From Bacteroidota bacterium (GTDB taxonomy: Bacteria; Bacteroidota; Bacteroidia; Flavobacteriales_D; Crocinitomicaceae): a stretch of DNA of 64,000 nt. The stretch covers positions 992,001 to 1,056,000 of the forward strand of contig JASBTZ010000003.1 of assembly GCA_030148165.1 (NCBI GenBank), read 5' to 3'. Made by a program: the position numbers and the translations under genes. Positions 7,243 through 14,590 of the stretch are shown here, piece after piece; positions within the stretch are counted from its first letter, which is position 1, and each line of letters begins with the position of its first letter. Under the pieces are notes generated by a model, which was not told the origin of the DNA, ran no database searches, and saw nothing but the letters and a program-made list of their open reading frames with translations.

Positions 7243-7760
7243 TTAGTTTGAAGATTGATATGAAGGTGTTTTATTGATTATATAATCCAACACTTGATCT
7301 AAATAATATATAATCAATGAGTATTTACTTTGATCAACAATCATAAGGAAAATTTTAAATTCTTCTATTTCTTTAAGACCACTTATGGTTTTGCTAAAAA
7401 GAATCTTTTCAGTGGAATCCTTCTGTTCATAAATCCGAATTTCCAAATTGTATTTTTTAAACCTTTTTTTGGTACGCATTGCAGCAGAAATAAAATCAAC
7501 ACTTAATGTGTCAAATGTTTCTACTATGTTGACGCAAGATTGAACCAATTCTTTTGGAGCATACATGCCAGATGGATTTTTTGAATAACTAATGTGTGTG
7601 TTAAAAGCAGTGTCCACAATCGAGTAATCCAACGGGATGTCCTTTTTCCCATTTTTAAATCAAATTCTACTCCTAATGATTTTTGCGAATAACATTGAGG
7701 TAGAACAATTAGGAGAAATAAGGTACATATGGGGACTTTAATTCTAGCTCTGTTATTCAT
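7243..7760 (-). pseudogene. Exported protein gene broken by a -1 frameshift in an A-run
   Basis: An ATG at 7760 starts a signal peptide (to about residue 27, QCYSQ) that continues as KSLGVEFDLKMGK. A second frame, 7243-7632, encodes a natural continuation (DIPLDYSIVDTAF...). The two join if one A is added to the five-A run (plus-strand TTTTT 7643-7647), giving MGKKDIPLDYSIV. The reconstructed product would be about 172 residues: exported, rich in charged residues, family unknown. Causes could be a real mutation in a decaying cassette, a sequencing error in the homopolymer, or slippage. The cassette lies between sites H and G. Confidence 0.6.
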
Positions 7761-7776
7761 GTTCTGATTTTCTTAT

Positions 7777-7862
7777 TGTTGCTAACATTTTGAGGCTACG
7801 AAACCAGCCGCTTCTCCAATGTAATCATTTTGCGGCTTGATTTGTAGGTGCTGTTAGTGGTA
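7777..7862 (-). repeat. Cassette-boundary site H (attC-like)
   Basis: The minus strand opens with TACCACTAACAGCACCTA, almost identical to site E's opening, and closes with GTAGCCTCAAAATGTTAGCAACA. Plus-strand GTTAGTGGTA (7853-7862) is a perfect inverted complement of TACCACTAAC at 8827-8836, so the following unit also has matching ends. The interior holds two partial copies of the TTTTGCGGC/TTTTGAGGC motif (7788-7796, 7828-7836). Confidence 0.6.
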
Positions 7863-7916
7863 TTAAATTAAATTCAATTTAATTATCTTAACTTCAAATT
7901 ATAAACACTATTCGCC

Positions 7917-8792
7917 ATGGAAATATTGACTTCATTCGGTATTCATTGTTCTGTTATTGGCTTTATGGCCTTAGCGATAAGCTCTGTCGCAGGAAAAAGT
8001 ATAAATTCCAAAATTTCGCTGTTGTTAATAATAGGCGGTATAAGTGCATCTGTATTAGGCTGCATATCTGGCTATTTAACATACTACTATACTAGAGGTT
8101 ATATCGCAACCTACCTTGGGGGTGGAACAGTTGTGTTAACTGCAATCTCTTATTTATTATACACCACTACCACAATTCCAAGAGATAAGATTGACGAACA
8201 ATTGGAAGAAGATGAACCTGGCACAAGCAGTGATTCGGAAGAAGACGAATTTCCAGAAGAAGATGATCGGCCAATTCATTGCTTTCCTGAAAAAATAAAG
8301 GGTCCGAACAAAAAAAACGTAAAACTAGCTGGAGAAGCATGGAACAAATCTTTCCGATCGGAACATGAGGTTTTGGTACGTAGTGAATATATGTTTTTTC
8401 AAGCGCAAGCAACCGGTCGTCAATATTACGGGTTTTGGTGGCAGAAATATAAATGTGAGATATCTTGGCTAGGATACATATATCACCGCGAGAAAGACCC
8501 AGTTTATCTTTTTATTGAGTGTATCGATGGTTGCAAGATTGTACCTGAGAAGAATGGTTCATTTAGAGGTCAGGATGGACCACTTGTTATAGAGTTTGAT
8601 GTAAATTGGGACATCTTAGACAGTATGGACACCATATATATTTATGTCAAGGCAATGGCTAACATAGAAGGCGTTGTGTCTGCTTCCATTAACCATCCAT
8701 CTGGTGTTGTGGGAGTTTCAGTCAACGACACTACCACAACAAAATCTTCTGAAATGGGTACATGGGTTTGGAAGTGCGAGGAAGTCCGCTAA
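7917..8792 (+). CDS. Integral membrane protein with acidic linker, unknown; opposite orientation to the rest of the array
   Basis: The 291-residue protein has three predicted helices (about residues 5-25, 32-54 and 62-84). An extremely acidic linker (about residues 93-117) and a soluble C-terminal domain follow. That domain has paired tryptophans (YGFWWQKYKCEISWLGY) and ends in a beta-rich part. It is the only plus-strand gene in the array, yet its unit is bounded by the perfect inverted complement GTTAGTGGTA (7853)/TACCACTAAC (8827). The gene therefore appears to have entered as a cassette in reverse orientation. No function can be assigned. Confidence 0.7.
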   Translation: MEILTSFGIHCSVIGFMALAISSVAGKSINSKISLLLIIGGISASVLGCISGYLTYYYTRGYIATYLGGGTVVLTAISYLLYTTTTIPRDKIDEQLEEDEPGTSSDSEEDEFPEEDDRPIHCFPEKIKGPNKKNVKLAGEAWNKSFRSEHEVLVRSEYMFFQAQATGRQYYGFWWQKYKCEISWLGYIYHREKDPVYLFIECIDGCKIVPEKNGSFRGQDGPLVIEFDVNWDILDSMDTIYIYVKAMANIEGVVSASINHPSGVVGVSVNDTTTTKSSEMGTWVWKCEEVR

Positions 8793-8826
8793 ATTTTGCT
8801 GATAAACTAGCTAGAGCCAATTATAT

Positions 8827-8836
8827 TACCACTAAC
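8827..8836. repeat. Terminal cassette end, complement of 7853-7862
   Basis: TACCACTAAC here is the exact reverse complement of the last 10 bases of site H and equals the end at 6318-6327 in site F. It is not followed by the usual GTTTTGCGGC hairpin half, so it looks like the outer edge of the array or a truncated site. Confidence 0.5.
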
Positions 8837-9176
8837 TTACTTATATACACAGTAAAACTGAATTATATATCCCAATATAGTCAATATTGTGTGGTTTTAA
8901 ATTTGTCAAATAACCGTTGCATGTCGTTTGTTGTCGAAATATTAACACGTCTTCATAATGAGCTGACTTACGCCCTCATTAAGCCAAAGACCCCTTCCCG
9001 ATTAGTTGACGTCTATCCCTGGACAAATTCCGCTTGCTGCCGACAAAGTGACGACGAATGACCATACAGTTGTTGCCTCGTCACAGAACTGTGACACACG
9101 ACTCTTGCACAATGACAGCTCTTCTCTGCGAGGTGACAAACGAGAAAAGTGAAGTGTTCCCCCGCTCCCGAACAAG
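8837..9176. other. Non-coding stretch, no gene seen
   Basis: Short open frames here lack signal peptides, ribosome sites or recognisable motifs and overlap each other on both strands. The right half (from about 9130) shows increasingly clear echoes of the 21-bp unit that dominates 9177-9458 (for example AGGTGACAAACGAGAAAAGT). The left half is simple AT-rich sequence. I see no tRNA, integrase or attachment gene in it. Confidence 0.6.
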
Positions 9177-9458
9177 TGAAATGTGTTCTAGACGAGGTGA
9201 ACATCGTTTCCGGTGAATGAACGCCCGCTGAAGACGACCGGAACATCGTTCTCGGTGACCTTACGAAGGAATAAGGTGACCTGTACATTGCTTCTGGTAA
9301 GCTGAACGGACGTAAATGCCATCATTCGCAAGGTAAATGTCTCTGTACACAAGGCTATTGTCACTGATCGCAAAGCAAAAGCTACTCGTTGCAAGGAAAA
9401 TGTCGTCCTCACACAGACTAATGTCATTGAGAGATAGAAGAATGTTCGATATCACTTC
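9177..9458. repeat. Degenerate 21-bp tandem repeat array
   Basis: Reading from 9197 the sequence divides into consecutive 21-base units: 9197-9217, 9218-9238, 9239-9259, 9260-9280, 9281-9301, a 10-base partial, then 9312-9332, 9333-9353, 9354-9374, 9375-9395, 9396-9416, 9417-9437 and 9438-9458. Many units share AATGT near bases 4-8 and end in GCAAG or GGTGA-like triplets (for example GTAAATGTC...CACAAG). Because 21 is a multiple of 3, weak heptad-like peptides appear in all frames. None has an expressed-gene look, so I call the array non-coding. It ends just inside the 3' end of the adjacent glycosyltransferase gene. Confidence 0.7.
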
Positions 9459-10564
9459 TCATAAATCCCCCTCCCCTTCCACTTTGGTTTGTAAATTAAT
9501 ACTAAAAGACCTATTAGTAAACTATAGAATGGAAAGAGAATTTCGTAAATCGGTATCAGCCACCAGGTTGTGAGTTTACCAATGCGTTGGAAATAGAAAT
9601 AGAATAAAAGCATATCTACCAATGCCTTAAGCGAAATGAAAATGATCAGAAGCATCCACTCTGCTTTGAGTATCATCGTTAAACTCATCGCTAAGAATAC
9701 GCCTATGAGTAAGCTCTGGAGAATGCCAACTGTGTTAGCGAGCACATCCTTGATATCACGGGTCTTCCCAATCCAGCGCAAGCGCTGATCAATAAATTCC
9801 CGAAAGGATTGTGGAGTTTCCGTAGTAACGCGAGTGGCAGGATGAGTCACCAATCGGACATCCGTATCATTTTCGCGAAAGTCCCTCAACAAATAGGTAT
9901 CATCTCCACTCGCGGCATTAATGTGTGATCCCAGATCATCTACCCGTTCAAATGTATCACGTCTGTATAGTAAGTTGGCACCGCTTGCCATAATCGGTCG
10001 TGCCAATCCGGCCAGCCCCGCATTTGCCGCATTCACCAGCACCAGATCAATTTCGTAAAAGTACTCCAGGAAAGACTTAGGGATCATTGTTACCGATAAG
10101 ACGTACAAATCAGCTTGTCCAAGCTGGCCAATGTTCTCAAAATAATCCGGTGCCATTTCAATATCGGCATCTAAAGTCAGAATGTACTCCGATTCAGAAT
10201 GGTCTATCGCGTAGCGCAAGGCCTTCTTCTTACCAAACACATCTTCCGGTAAGGATAGAATGCGATAGTTTTTGATATTCAGTTCGTTGTGGATCGAAGC
10301 AACCCCCTCATCGCTGGAATGGTCATCAATAAAAATAAATTCCCGCGGAAGCTTCGTCTGTTCATTAATACATTTCAACAAAGGTCCGATCCGGCGCGCT
10401 TCATTCCGAAATGGAATTAGCACCACAATGTTGTTGACGTCTATTTTATTCCCTTGTGTGAAATAAGGCCGCTCTTTCCTTATCTGAAGAAAATATCCAA
10501 TGGAAATAATTATTCCGTGCAGAAGAATATAGACAGTAAAGAATATAACAATGTGCTGAATCAT
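9452..10564 (-). CDS. Membrane glycosyltransferase, family 2
   Basis: The 370-residue protein has an N-terminal membrane helix (about residues 4-26), then a GT-A fold glycosyltransferase domain. The nucleotide-binding core VVLIPFRNEARRIG leads to FIDDHSSD. TLDADIEM provides the DxD metal-binding motif and QRLRWIGKT the QxxRW motif, both typical of processive or membrane GT2 enzymes. Two or three C-terminal helices follow (about residues 285-360). It probably transfers a sugar to a lipid or polysaccharide at the inner membrane. The start overlaps the stop of the upstream gene by four bases (ATGA), so the two are translationally coupled. Substrate unknown. Confidence 0.88.
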   Translation of the reverse strand: MIQHIVIFFTVYILLHGIIISIGYFLQIRKERPYFTQGNKIDVNNIVVLIPFRNEARRIGPLLKCINEQTKLPREFIFIDDHSSDEGVASIHNELNIKNYRILSLPEDVFGKKKALRYAIDHSESEYILTLDADIEMAPDYFENIGQLGQADLYVLSVTMIPKSFLEYFYEIDLVLVNAANAGLAGLARPIMASGANLLYRRDTFERVDDLGSHINAASGDDTYLLRDFRENDTDVRLVTHPATRVTTETPQSFREFIDQRLRWIGKTRDIKDVLANTVGILQSLLIGVFLAMSLTMILKAEWMLLIIFISLKALVDMLLFYFYFQRIGKLTTWWLIPIYEILFPFYSLLIGLLVLIYKPKWKGRGIYEK

Positions 10565-11496
10565 GAGAACTTTCTTCTTCTGGCAACGATGAGTCCAAGC
10601 AACGCCGGCGACAATGAATTAACAAACCAGATGATCAATGAGGTAAACAGGATGGCGAAATCATTGATCCCGATACTCGTTAAGATAAACAAGGAGATCG
10701 ATTCCTTGATTCCCAGCTTCCCCAGAAAGAGCGATGGTGCCATCATGGTGATCAGATATACCTTCCAGATTGTGAGGATGACTTCCCAGTCGAGCGTAGC
10801 TCCAAATGCCATCAACATGAGGGCAAATTGCGTGGTAAAGATCACAAAACGAATAGAAGACAAGGCAACGATCAACGTCCGGTAGTAATTGGTTTGACTC
10901 AGTTCTTCCCGGATCTCATTTAAGCGCCATTTCCTATAGCTTTTCGGGATCAGCTTCTCTCCGTAATAATATATAATGATGGAAACCACGAACAAAATAC
11001 TAATAGCTATAATCACCGAATCAACATCTTCGAATGGATAGAAGCTACCCGTCAGAATGATCGCGGTAAAGCCGAAGGCCAGACTCGTGGCAAACTGAGC
11101 AAAATTCGTGAGCAGGGTAAATCCTGTGATAAGTGTCCGTTTTTCCGATTTGAAATAGTAGATCCGACCCAGAAAGTTTCCGATCATATTTGGTGTCAGC
11201 ATCCCGGTTACCAATCCTGCAAAGAATGACTGATTCCGTATAGAACGATTCGTTTCAATGTCCAGGGTCGATAAGGTAACCGTCCACATGAGATAAGTGC
11301 AATATATATTCGGAAATACCAGTAGAATGGAAACGATGAGCCATGCCGGGCTGACCAGATGCCATTCATCCCACAATTTTAGGTCGACCGTATTCAACTG
11401 CAGATAAAGTGCAAAGAGGACCCCCAGAAAAAGGATCAGCTTGGCTGCCAGAAATAAGTTCTTGTGATTTTTGTTAGCTTTAAACAAGTAAATCAA
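10561..11496 (-). CDS. AglD/MprF-type flippase-like integral membrane protein (UPF0104)
   Basis: The 311-residue polytopic protein has about eight hydrophobic helices and matches the lysylphosphatidylglycerol synthase transmembrane (UPF0104) pattern. Typical features are GMLTPNMIGNFLGRIYYF near residues 97-114 and the C-terminal GKLGIKESISLFIL motif. Relatives are thought to flip or accommodate lipid-linked substrates. It is the first gene of a pair with the GT2 enzyme (4-bp overlap), which suggests a glycolipid or envelope polymer pathway. Its start lies 4 bases from the divergent ruvC start. Confidence 0.8.
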   Translation of the reverse strand: MIYLFKANKNHKNLFLAAKLILFLGVLFALYLQLNTVDLKLWDEWHLVSPAWLIVSILLVFPNIYCTYLMWTVTLSTLDIETNRSIRNQSFFAGLVTGMLTPNMIGNFLGRIYYFKSEKRTLITGFTLLTNFAQFATSLAFGFTAIILTGSFYPFEDVDSVIIAISILFVVSIIIYYYGEKLIPKSYRKWRLNEIREELSQTNYYRTLIVALSSIRFVIFTTQFALMLMAFGATLDWEVILTIWKVYLITMMAPSLFLGKLGIKESISLFILTSIGINDFAILFTSLIIWFVNSLSPALLGLIVARRRKFS

Positions 11497-11500
11497 TTTA

Positions 11501-12055
11501 ATGCCTCAAGATAAAATAATTCTAGGAATTGACCCCGGTACAACCGTCATGGGTTACGGCATTATACAGATCGTTGGGAAGGAGATGAAGCTCATCAATT
11601 TCGGCGTCATTCACCTCAACAAATTACCAACTCATCCGGATAAGTTGAAAAAGATCTTCGATCGCTTGGAGGCTATTATTAAGGAATACAAACCGGATGA
11701 AATGGCGATTGAGGCTCCTTTCTTTGGTAAAAATGTTCAATCCATGCTCAAACTGGGTCGGGCTCAGGGAGTGGCGATTGCGGCATCGTTGAACTATAAC
11801 ATTCCCTTCGAGGAATACACACCTAAGCGGATCAAGCAAGCCATTACAGGATCAGGAAACGCATCCAAAGAACAGGTAGCGGCCATGTTGCAACAATTAC
11901 TCAAGTTTGATGAGATCCCGAAATACTTAGATGCTACCGATGGCCTGGCAGCAGCCGTTTGTCACCATTATTCCAAAGGAGTTGGCGAACACAATAAATC
12001 GAAATCATCGAATTGGTCGAGTTTTGTTAAGAATAATCCTGATCGAAAAAAATAA
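11501..12055 (+). CDS. ruvC: Crossover junction endodeoxyribonuclease RuvC
   Basis: The 184-residue protein resolves Holliday junctions in recombination repair, acting with RuvAB. The RNase H-like fold is evident: ILGIDPGTTVMGYG carries the first catalytic Asp, EAPFFGKNV the catalytic Glu and the conserved phenylalanine loop, and DATDGLAAAVCHH the C-terminal acidic pair. The length is slightly above the usual 160-175 because of a polar tail (about residues 160-184). It is transcribed divergently from the flippase/GT pair with only a 4-base gap between start codons, so the two promoters must overlap the coding ends. Confidence 0.95.
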   Translation: MPQDKIILGIDPGTTVMGYGIIQIVGKEMKLINFGVIHLNKLPTHPDKLKKIFDRLEAIIKEYKPDEMAIEAPFFGKNVQSMLKLGRAQGVAIAASLNYNIPFEEYTPKRIKQAITGSGNASKEQVAAMLQQLLKFDEIPKYLDATDGLAAAVCHHYSKGVGEHNKSKSSNWSSFVKNNPDRKK

Positions 12056-12121
12056 GTGACATGACCAAAGTCATTGAAGCCAGAAATTTGATTCCTTAGC
12101 TTAGATTCGTATATTAAAGGT

Positions 12122-12523
12122 ATGATGGAAAAGAAAGTTGGAATTTGGATCGATCGCGCAAAAGCACACATTATTGATGAAGGTAATGGCACCTTTGAAA
12201 CGATCGAATCGAATGTATCAGAATTTAATCCTAGCGGTGGTTCACCTGCGAACACCCCTTACGGAAAACAAGATGCTTCAGGTGAAAAGGAACTTCAGAA
12301 CGAGAAACGAGAACAAATGAAAAAATACGTTCGTGAATTGGCCGATAAACTAGCTGATTCAGATCGAATTGTCATTTTTGGTCCAGCAGAAGCAAAGCTG
12401 GAACTCGCAAAAGAAATTGAAAGTTCGCACGAGCTGAAAGACAAACTACAAGGCGTAGAAACAGCTGATTCAATGACTGACAATCAGCTGAGAGAATGGG
12501 TAAGAAACTACTTCAATCAATAA
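12122..12523 (+). CDS. Conserved small protein with eRF1/host-attachment-like fold
   Basis: The 133-residue protein begins VGIWIDRAKAHIID, followed by a strand-rich part, and ends with a domain containing RIVIFGPAEAKLELAKEI. This layout resembles the small bacterial proteins related to the eRF1 domain 3 or host-attachment families. In those families an N-terminal strand pair is followed by a helix bearing GP.EAK.E. Two consecutive ATGs (12122, 12125) could both start it. It is followed three bases later by a DUF1508 gene. The fold assignment is by pattern only; the role is probably stress related but unproven. Confidence 0.65.
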   Translation: MMEKKVGIWIDRAKAHIIDEGNGTFETIESNVSEFNPSGGSPANTPYGKQDASGEKELQNEKREQMKKYVRELADKLADSDRIVIFGPAEAKLELAKEIESSHELKDKLQGVETADSMTDNQLREWVRNYFNQ

Positions 12524-12525
12524 TT

Positions 12526-12711
12526 ATGGACAATCCGAAATATCAAATATTCAAAGGCAAGGACGGCCAGTTTTACTTTCGTCTCAAAGCTGCTAATGGT
12601 GAAATCATTGCGAGTAGCGAAGGCTACACAACGAAGCAATCTGCTCAAAATGGAATCGAGGCAATACGTACCGTTGCTGTCGAAGCACCAATTGAAGACC
12701 TCGAAGAATAA
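12526..12711 (+). CDS. DUF1508 (YegP-like) small protein
   Basis: The 61-residue protein has the DUF1508 signature: YQIFKGKDGQFYFRLKAANG, then EIIASSEGYTTKQSAQNGI. It is a single copy of the roughly 50-residue repeat that YegP carries twice. I chose the ATG at 12526, which starts the conserved motif, over an in-frame ATG at 12496 that lies inside the preceding gene. Members are small, often stress-induced and without a defined activity. It is probably co-transcribed with the upstream gene. Confidence 0.85.
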   Translation: MDNPKYQIFKGKDGQFYFRLKAANGEIIASSEGYTTKQSAQNGIEAIRTVAVEAPIEDLEE

Positions 12712-12794
12712 TACTTCTTTCGTTAATCTTCTTTAACAATTTTTATTTCAGTCGAGGGCATGAATAAGTGATCTTAGTGGGACAAAGTTTCACC

Positions 12795-13571
12795 ATGCGC
12801 ATACTCTTGATCTTACCCTTGCTGGTTGTCCTGATTTCATGTAAAGCTCAAACGGAAGAAGAATTAGAGATTCCCATTCCGGATACCAGCTATACCGAGG
12901 ATCAGGTTTCATCTTTTTACGAAGCCAATAAAGGCAATAAGCTGGAAAGCATTTCCAAAGGTACCGTAGGCAACGGAAGTCTGGTGAATGGAAAGCTCTT
13001 TCCATTCAGTGGTCCGAATTTTCAATACTTCGATACCGCCAGCTACATGGAAAAACGTGCGTATGTGAATGACCGCGTTCTGGAAGCTGTATTGGCAACT
13101 TATGACAGCCTGTACACCAAATACCCGGATCGTAGTTTTCGCGTTATGGAATGTTCAAATGAACATGGTGGGAAGATCGCCCCTCATCGCACCCATCAGA
13201 ATGGACTGAGTATAGACTTTATGACTCCACTGGCACGAAATGGTGTAGCTTGCCCTGATTATGATGACGATGGTGTTATGCATTATCTCATGGATTTCGA
13301 CGATACAGGACATTATCTGGAAGACAAAAGTGTCGTGATCGACTTCGATCTGCTTGGGGAACATTTGATCATTCTGAATGAACTGGCCAGTCAACATGGA
13401 TTGAAAATCGATAAGGTCATCTTCAAGAAGGAGCTGAAAGATGAATTGTACGCTTCGGAATACGGAGATCTTATTCGGAAAAAAGGTATCTATATTACCA
13501 AAAATCTGACACCCATGATCAACGCACTGCACGATGATCATTATCACATCGATTTTGGGATAATCCGCTGA
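12795..13571 (+). CDS. Penicillin-insensitive murein endopeptidase-like lipoprotein (MepA, peptidase M74)
   Basis: From the ATG at 12795 the product is 258 residues with a lipoprotein signal (VLISC, Cys16). I reject the upstream ATG at 12768 because it would bury the signal peptide. The zinc peptidase core is present: HRTHQNGLSIDFMTP (His and Asp ligands of the M74/LAS fold) and near the C-terminus HDDHYHIDFG (catalytic and ligand histidines). MepA cleaves D-Ala-meso-DAP cross-links in peptidoglycan. An unusual insert (about residues 150-200) separates the two motif blocks. It probably acts at the outer membrane on the cell wall. Confidence 0.85.
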   Translation: MRILLILPLLVVLISCKAQTEEELEIPIPDTSYTEDQVSSFYEANKGNKLESISKGTVGNGSLVNGKLFPFSGPNFQYFDTASYMEKRAYVNDRVLEAVLATYDSLYTKYPDRSFRVMECSNEHGGKIAPHRTHQNGLSIDFMTPLARNGVACPDYDDDGVMHYLMDFDDTGHYLEDKSVVIDFDLLGEHLIILNELASQHGLKIDKVIFKKELKDELYASEYGDLIRKKGIYITKNLTPMINALHDDHYHIDFGIIR

Positions 13572-13589
13572 ATTTATTTTCTTTAGGGT

Positions 13590-14195
13590 ATGGCAAAGTT
13601 TAAATCATACGAGGACTATATCGGGCAGTCACAGGAATTTGCCCGGCCCATATTGAAAGCAATTCGAAAAGTTGTGAATGAGGCATGTCCAGAAGCATCG
13701 GAAGAATTCAAATGGGGTTTCCCCAATTTCACTTATAAAGGTCAGATTTTATGTTTCATGGCAAGTTTCAAGCAGCACGTGAGCTGTGGATTCTGGTTAG
13801 GACCTATTATGGATGATCCGGATAATATTCTGCAAGAACGAGGAGAAAGCAGTATGGGAAACTTTGGTAAAATCAGATCCGTTGATGATCTCCCGGAATC
13901 AAAAACATTCATTCGCTACATCCATCATGCTATGGATCTTATAGATCAGGGTAAGAAGCTCCCAACAAAAAAAGCTAGCGAAAAGAAACAGCTGGAGGTT
14001 CCTGCAGAATTAGTAGCCGCCCTAAAAGAGAATGCAAAGGCCCGATCAACTTTCGACAATTTCAGTTATACGAATCAAAAGGAGTATGCTGAATGGATTT
14101 CAGAAGCGAAACGCGAAGAAACAAAACAAAAAAGATTGGCTCAGGCTATTGAATGGATGGCCGAAGGAAAGCCAAAAAACTGGAAATATATGTGA
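13590..14195 (+). CDS. YdeI/DUF1801 family protein
   Basis: The 201-residue protein has an N-terminal DUF1801-like alpha/beta domain (residues 1-115, with EEFKWGFPNFTYKGQILCFMA) and a C-terminal YdeI-type bacteriocin-protection helical domain. The latter carries the signature F..FSYTNQKEYAEWISEAKREETKQKRL and ends W.AEGKPKNWKY. The family is widespread. E. coli YdeI was linked to peptide resistance and some relatives bind iron, but there is no assigned enzymatic activity. It starts 18 bases after the preceding gene on the same strand. Confidence 0.85.
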   Translation: MAKFKSYEDYIGQSQEFARPILKAIRKVVNEACPEASEEFKWGFPNFTYKGQILCFMASFKQHVSCGFWLGPIMDDPDNILQERGESSMGNFGKIRSVDDLPESKTFIRYIHHAMDLIDQGKKLPTKKASEKKQLEVPAELVAALKENAKARSTFDNFSYTNQKEYAEWISEAKREETKQKRLAQAIEWMAEGKPKNWKYM

Positions 14196-14242
14196 GATTA
14201 GTGTTGGATGATGGATGTTGGATCAGTAGATTTAAATCCTCA

Positions 14243-14590
14243 TTATTTCTCTAGCTCTCCCAGTTCTCTGTTAAGCTCATCGAGTGCCTGGTCATAGATC
14301 GCCATCATTTCATCCTGTCTTGAACCATAATATTCCATCGAAGATTCAAACTGTTCGTTGTTCACGCCATGTGCATGTAACAAAGAATCACCGGAATCGG
14401 TCATGACTTTATGAAATCGATCAACGCTCCGATAAGTAGCCTGAATATGTGATTCCAGCTTGGTCAGCTCGGTTATGATGACCACCATCTTCTCCTTAGG
14501 GATCAGATTTTTTGGCCTGGGCGTTTCTTCAATGTGTTGCGAACACCCTACAATGGTAAAAAGGAATAATATGGCTGCGATTAATTTCAT
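14243..14590 (-). CDS. DUF4296 lipoprotein
   Basis: The 115-residue protein has a lipoprotein signal (TIVGC, Cys16) and the DUF4296 pattern RPKNLIPKEKMVVIITEL, with a helix-rich remainder (YYGSRQDEMMAIYDQALDEL). It is found throughout Bacteroidota as a small lipoprotein of unknown role. Its start overlaps the pyrC stop by four bases, making it the last gene of the glycosyltransferase-pyrC-DUF4296 operon. Confidence 0.85.
   Translation of the reverse strand: MKLIAAILFLFTIVGCSQHIEETPRPKNLIPKEKMVVIITELTKLESHIQATYRSVDRFHKVMTDSGDSLLHAHGVNNEQFESSMEYYGSRQDEMMAIYDQALDELNRELGELEK

Noticed and set aside
1-9000. Insertion sequence or transposon explaining the repeats
   Set aside because: No transposase frame in the region, the repeats are not terminal inverted repeats of one element, and each lies between different genes.
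9013-9455. Several minus-strand open frames (64-91 codons) inside the 21-bp repeat array
   Set aside because: Their open frames arise because the repeat period is a multiple of 3. They have no start context, signal or conserved domain, and overlap each other.
9177-9458. CRISPR array
   Set aside because: Units are contiguous with no unique spacers, are too diverged, and no cas genes are near.
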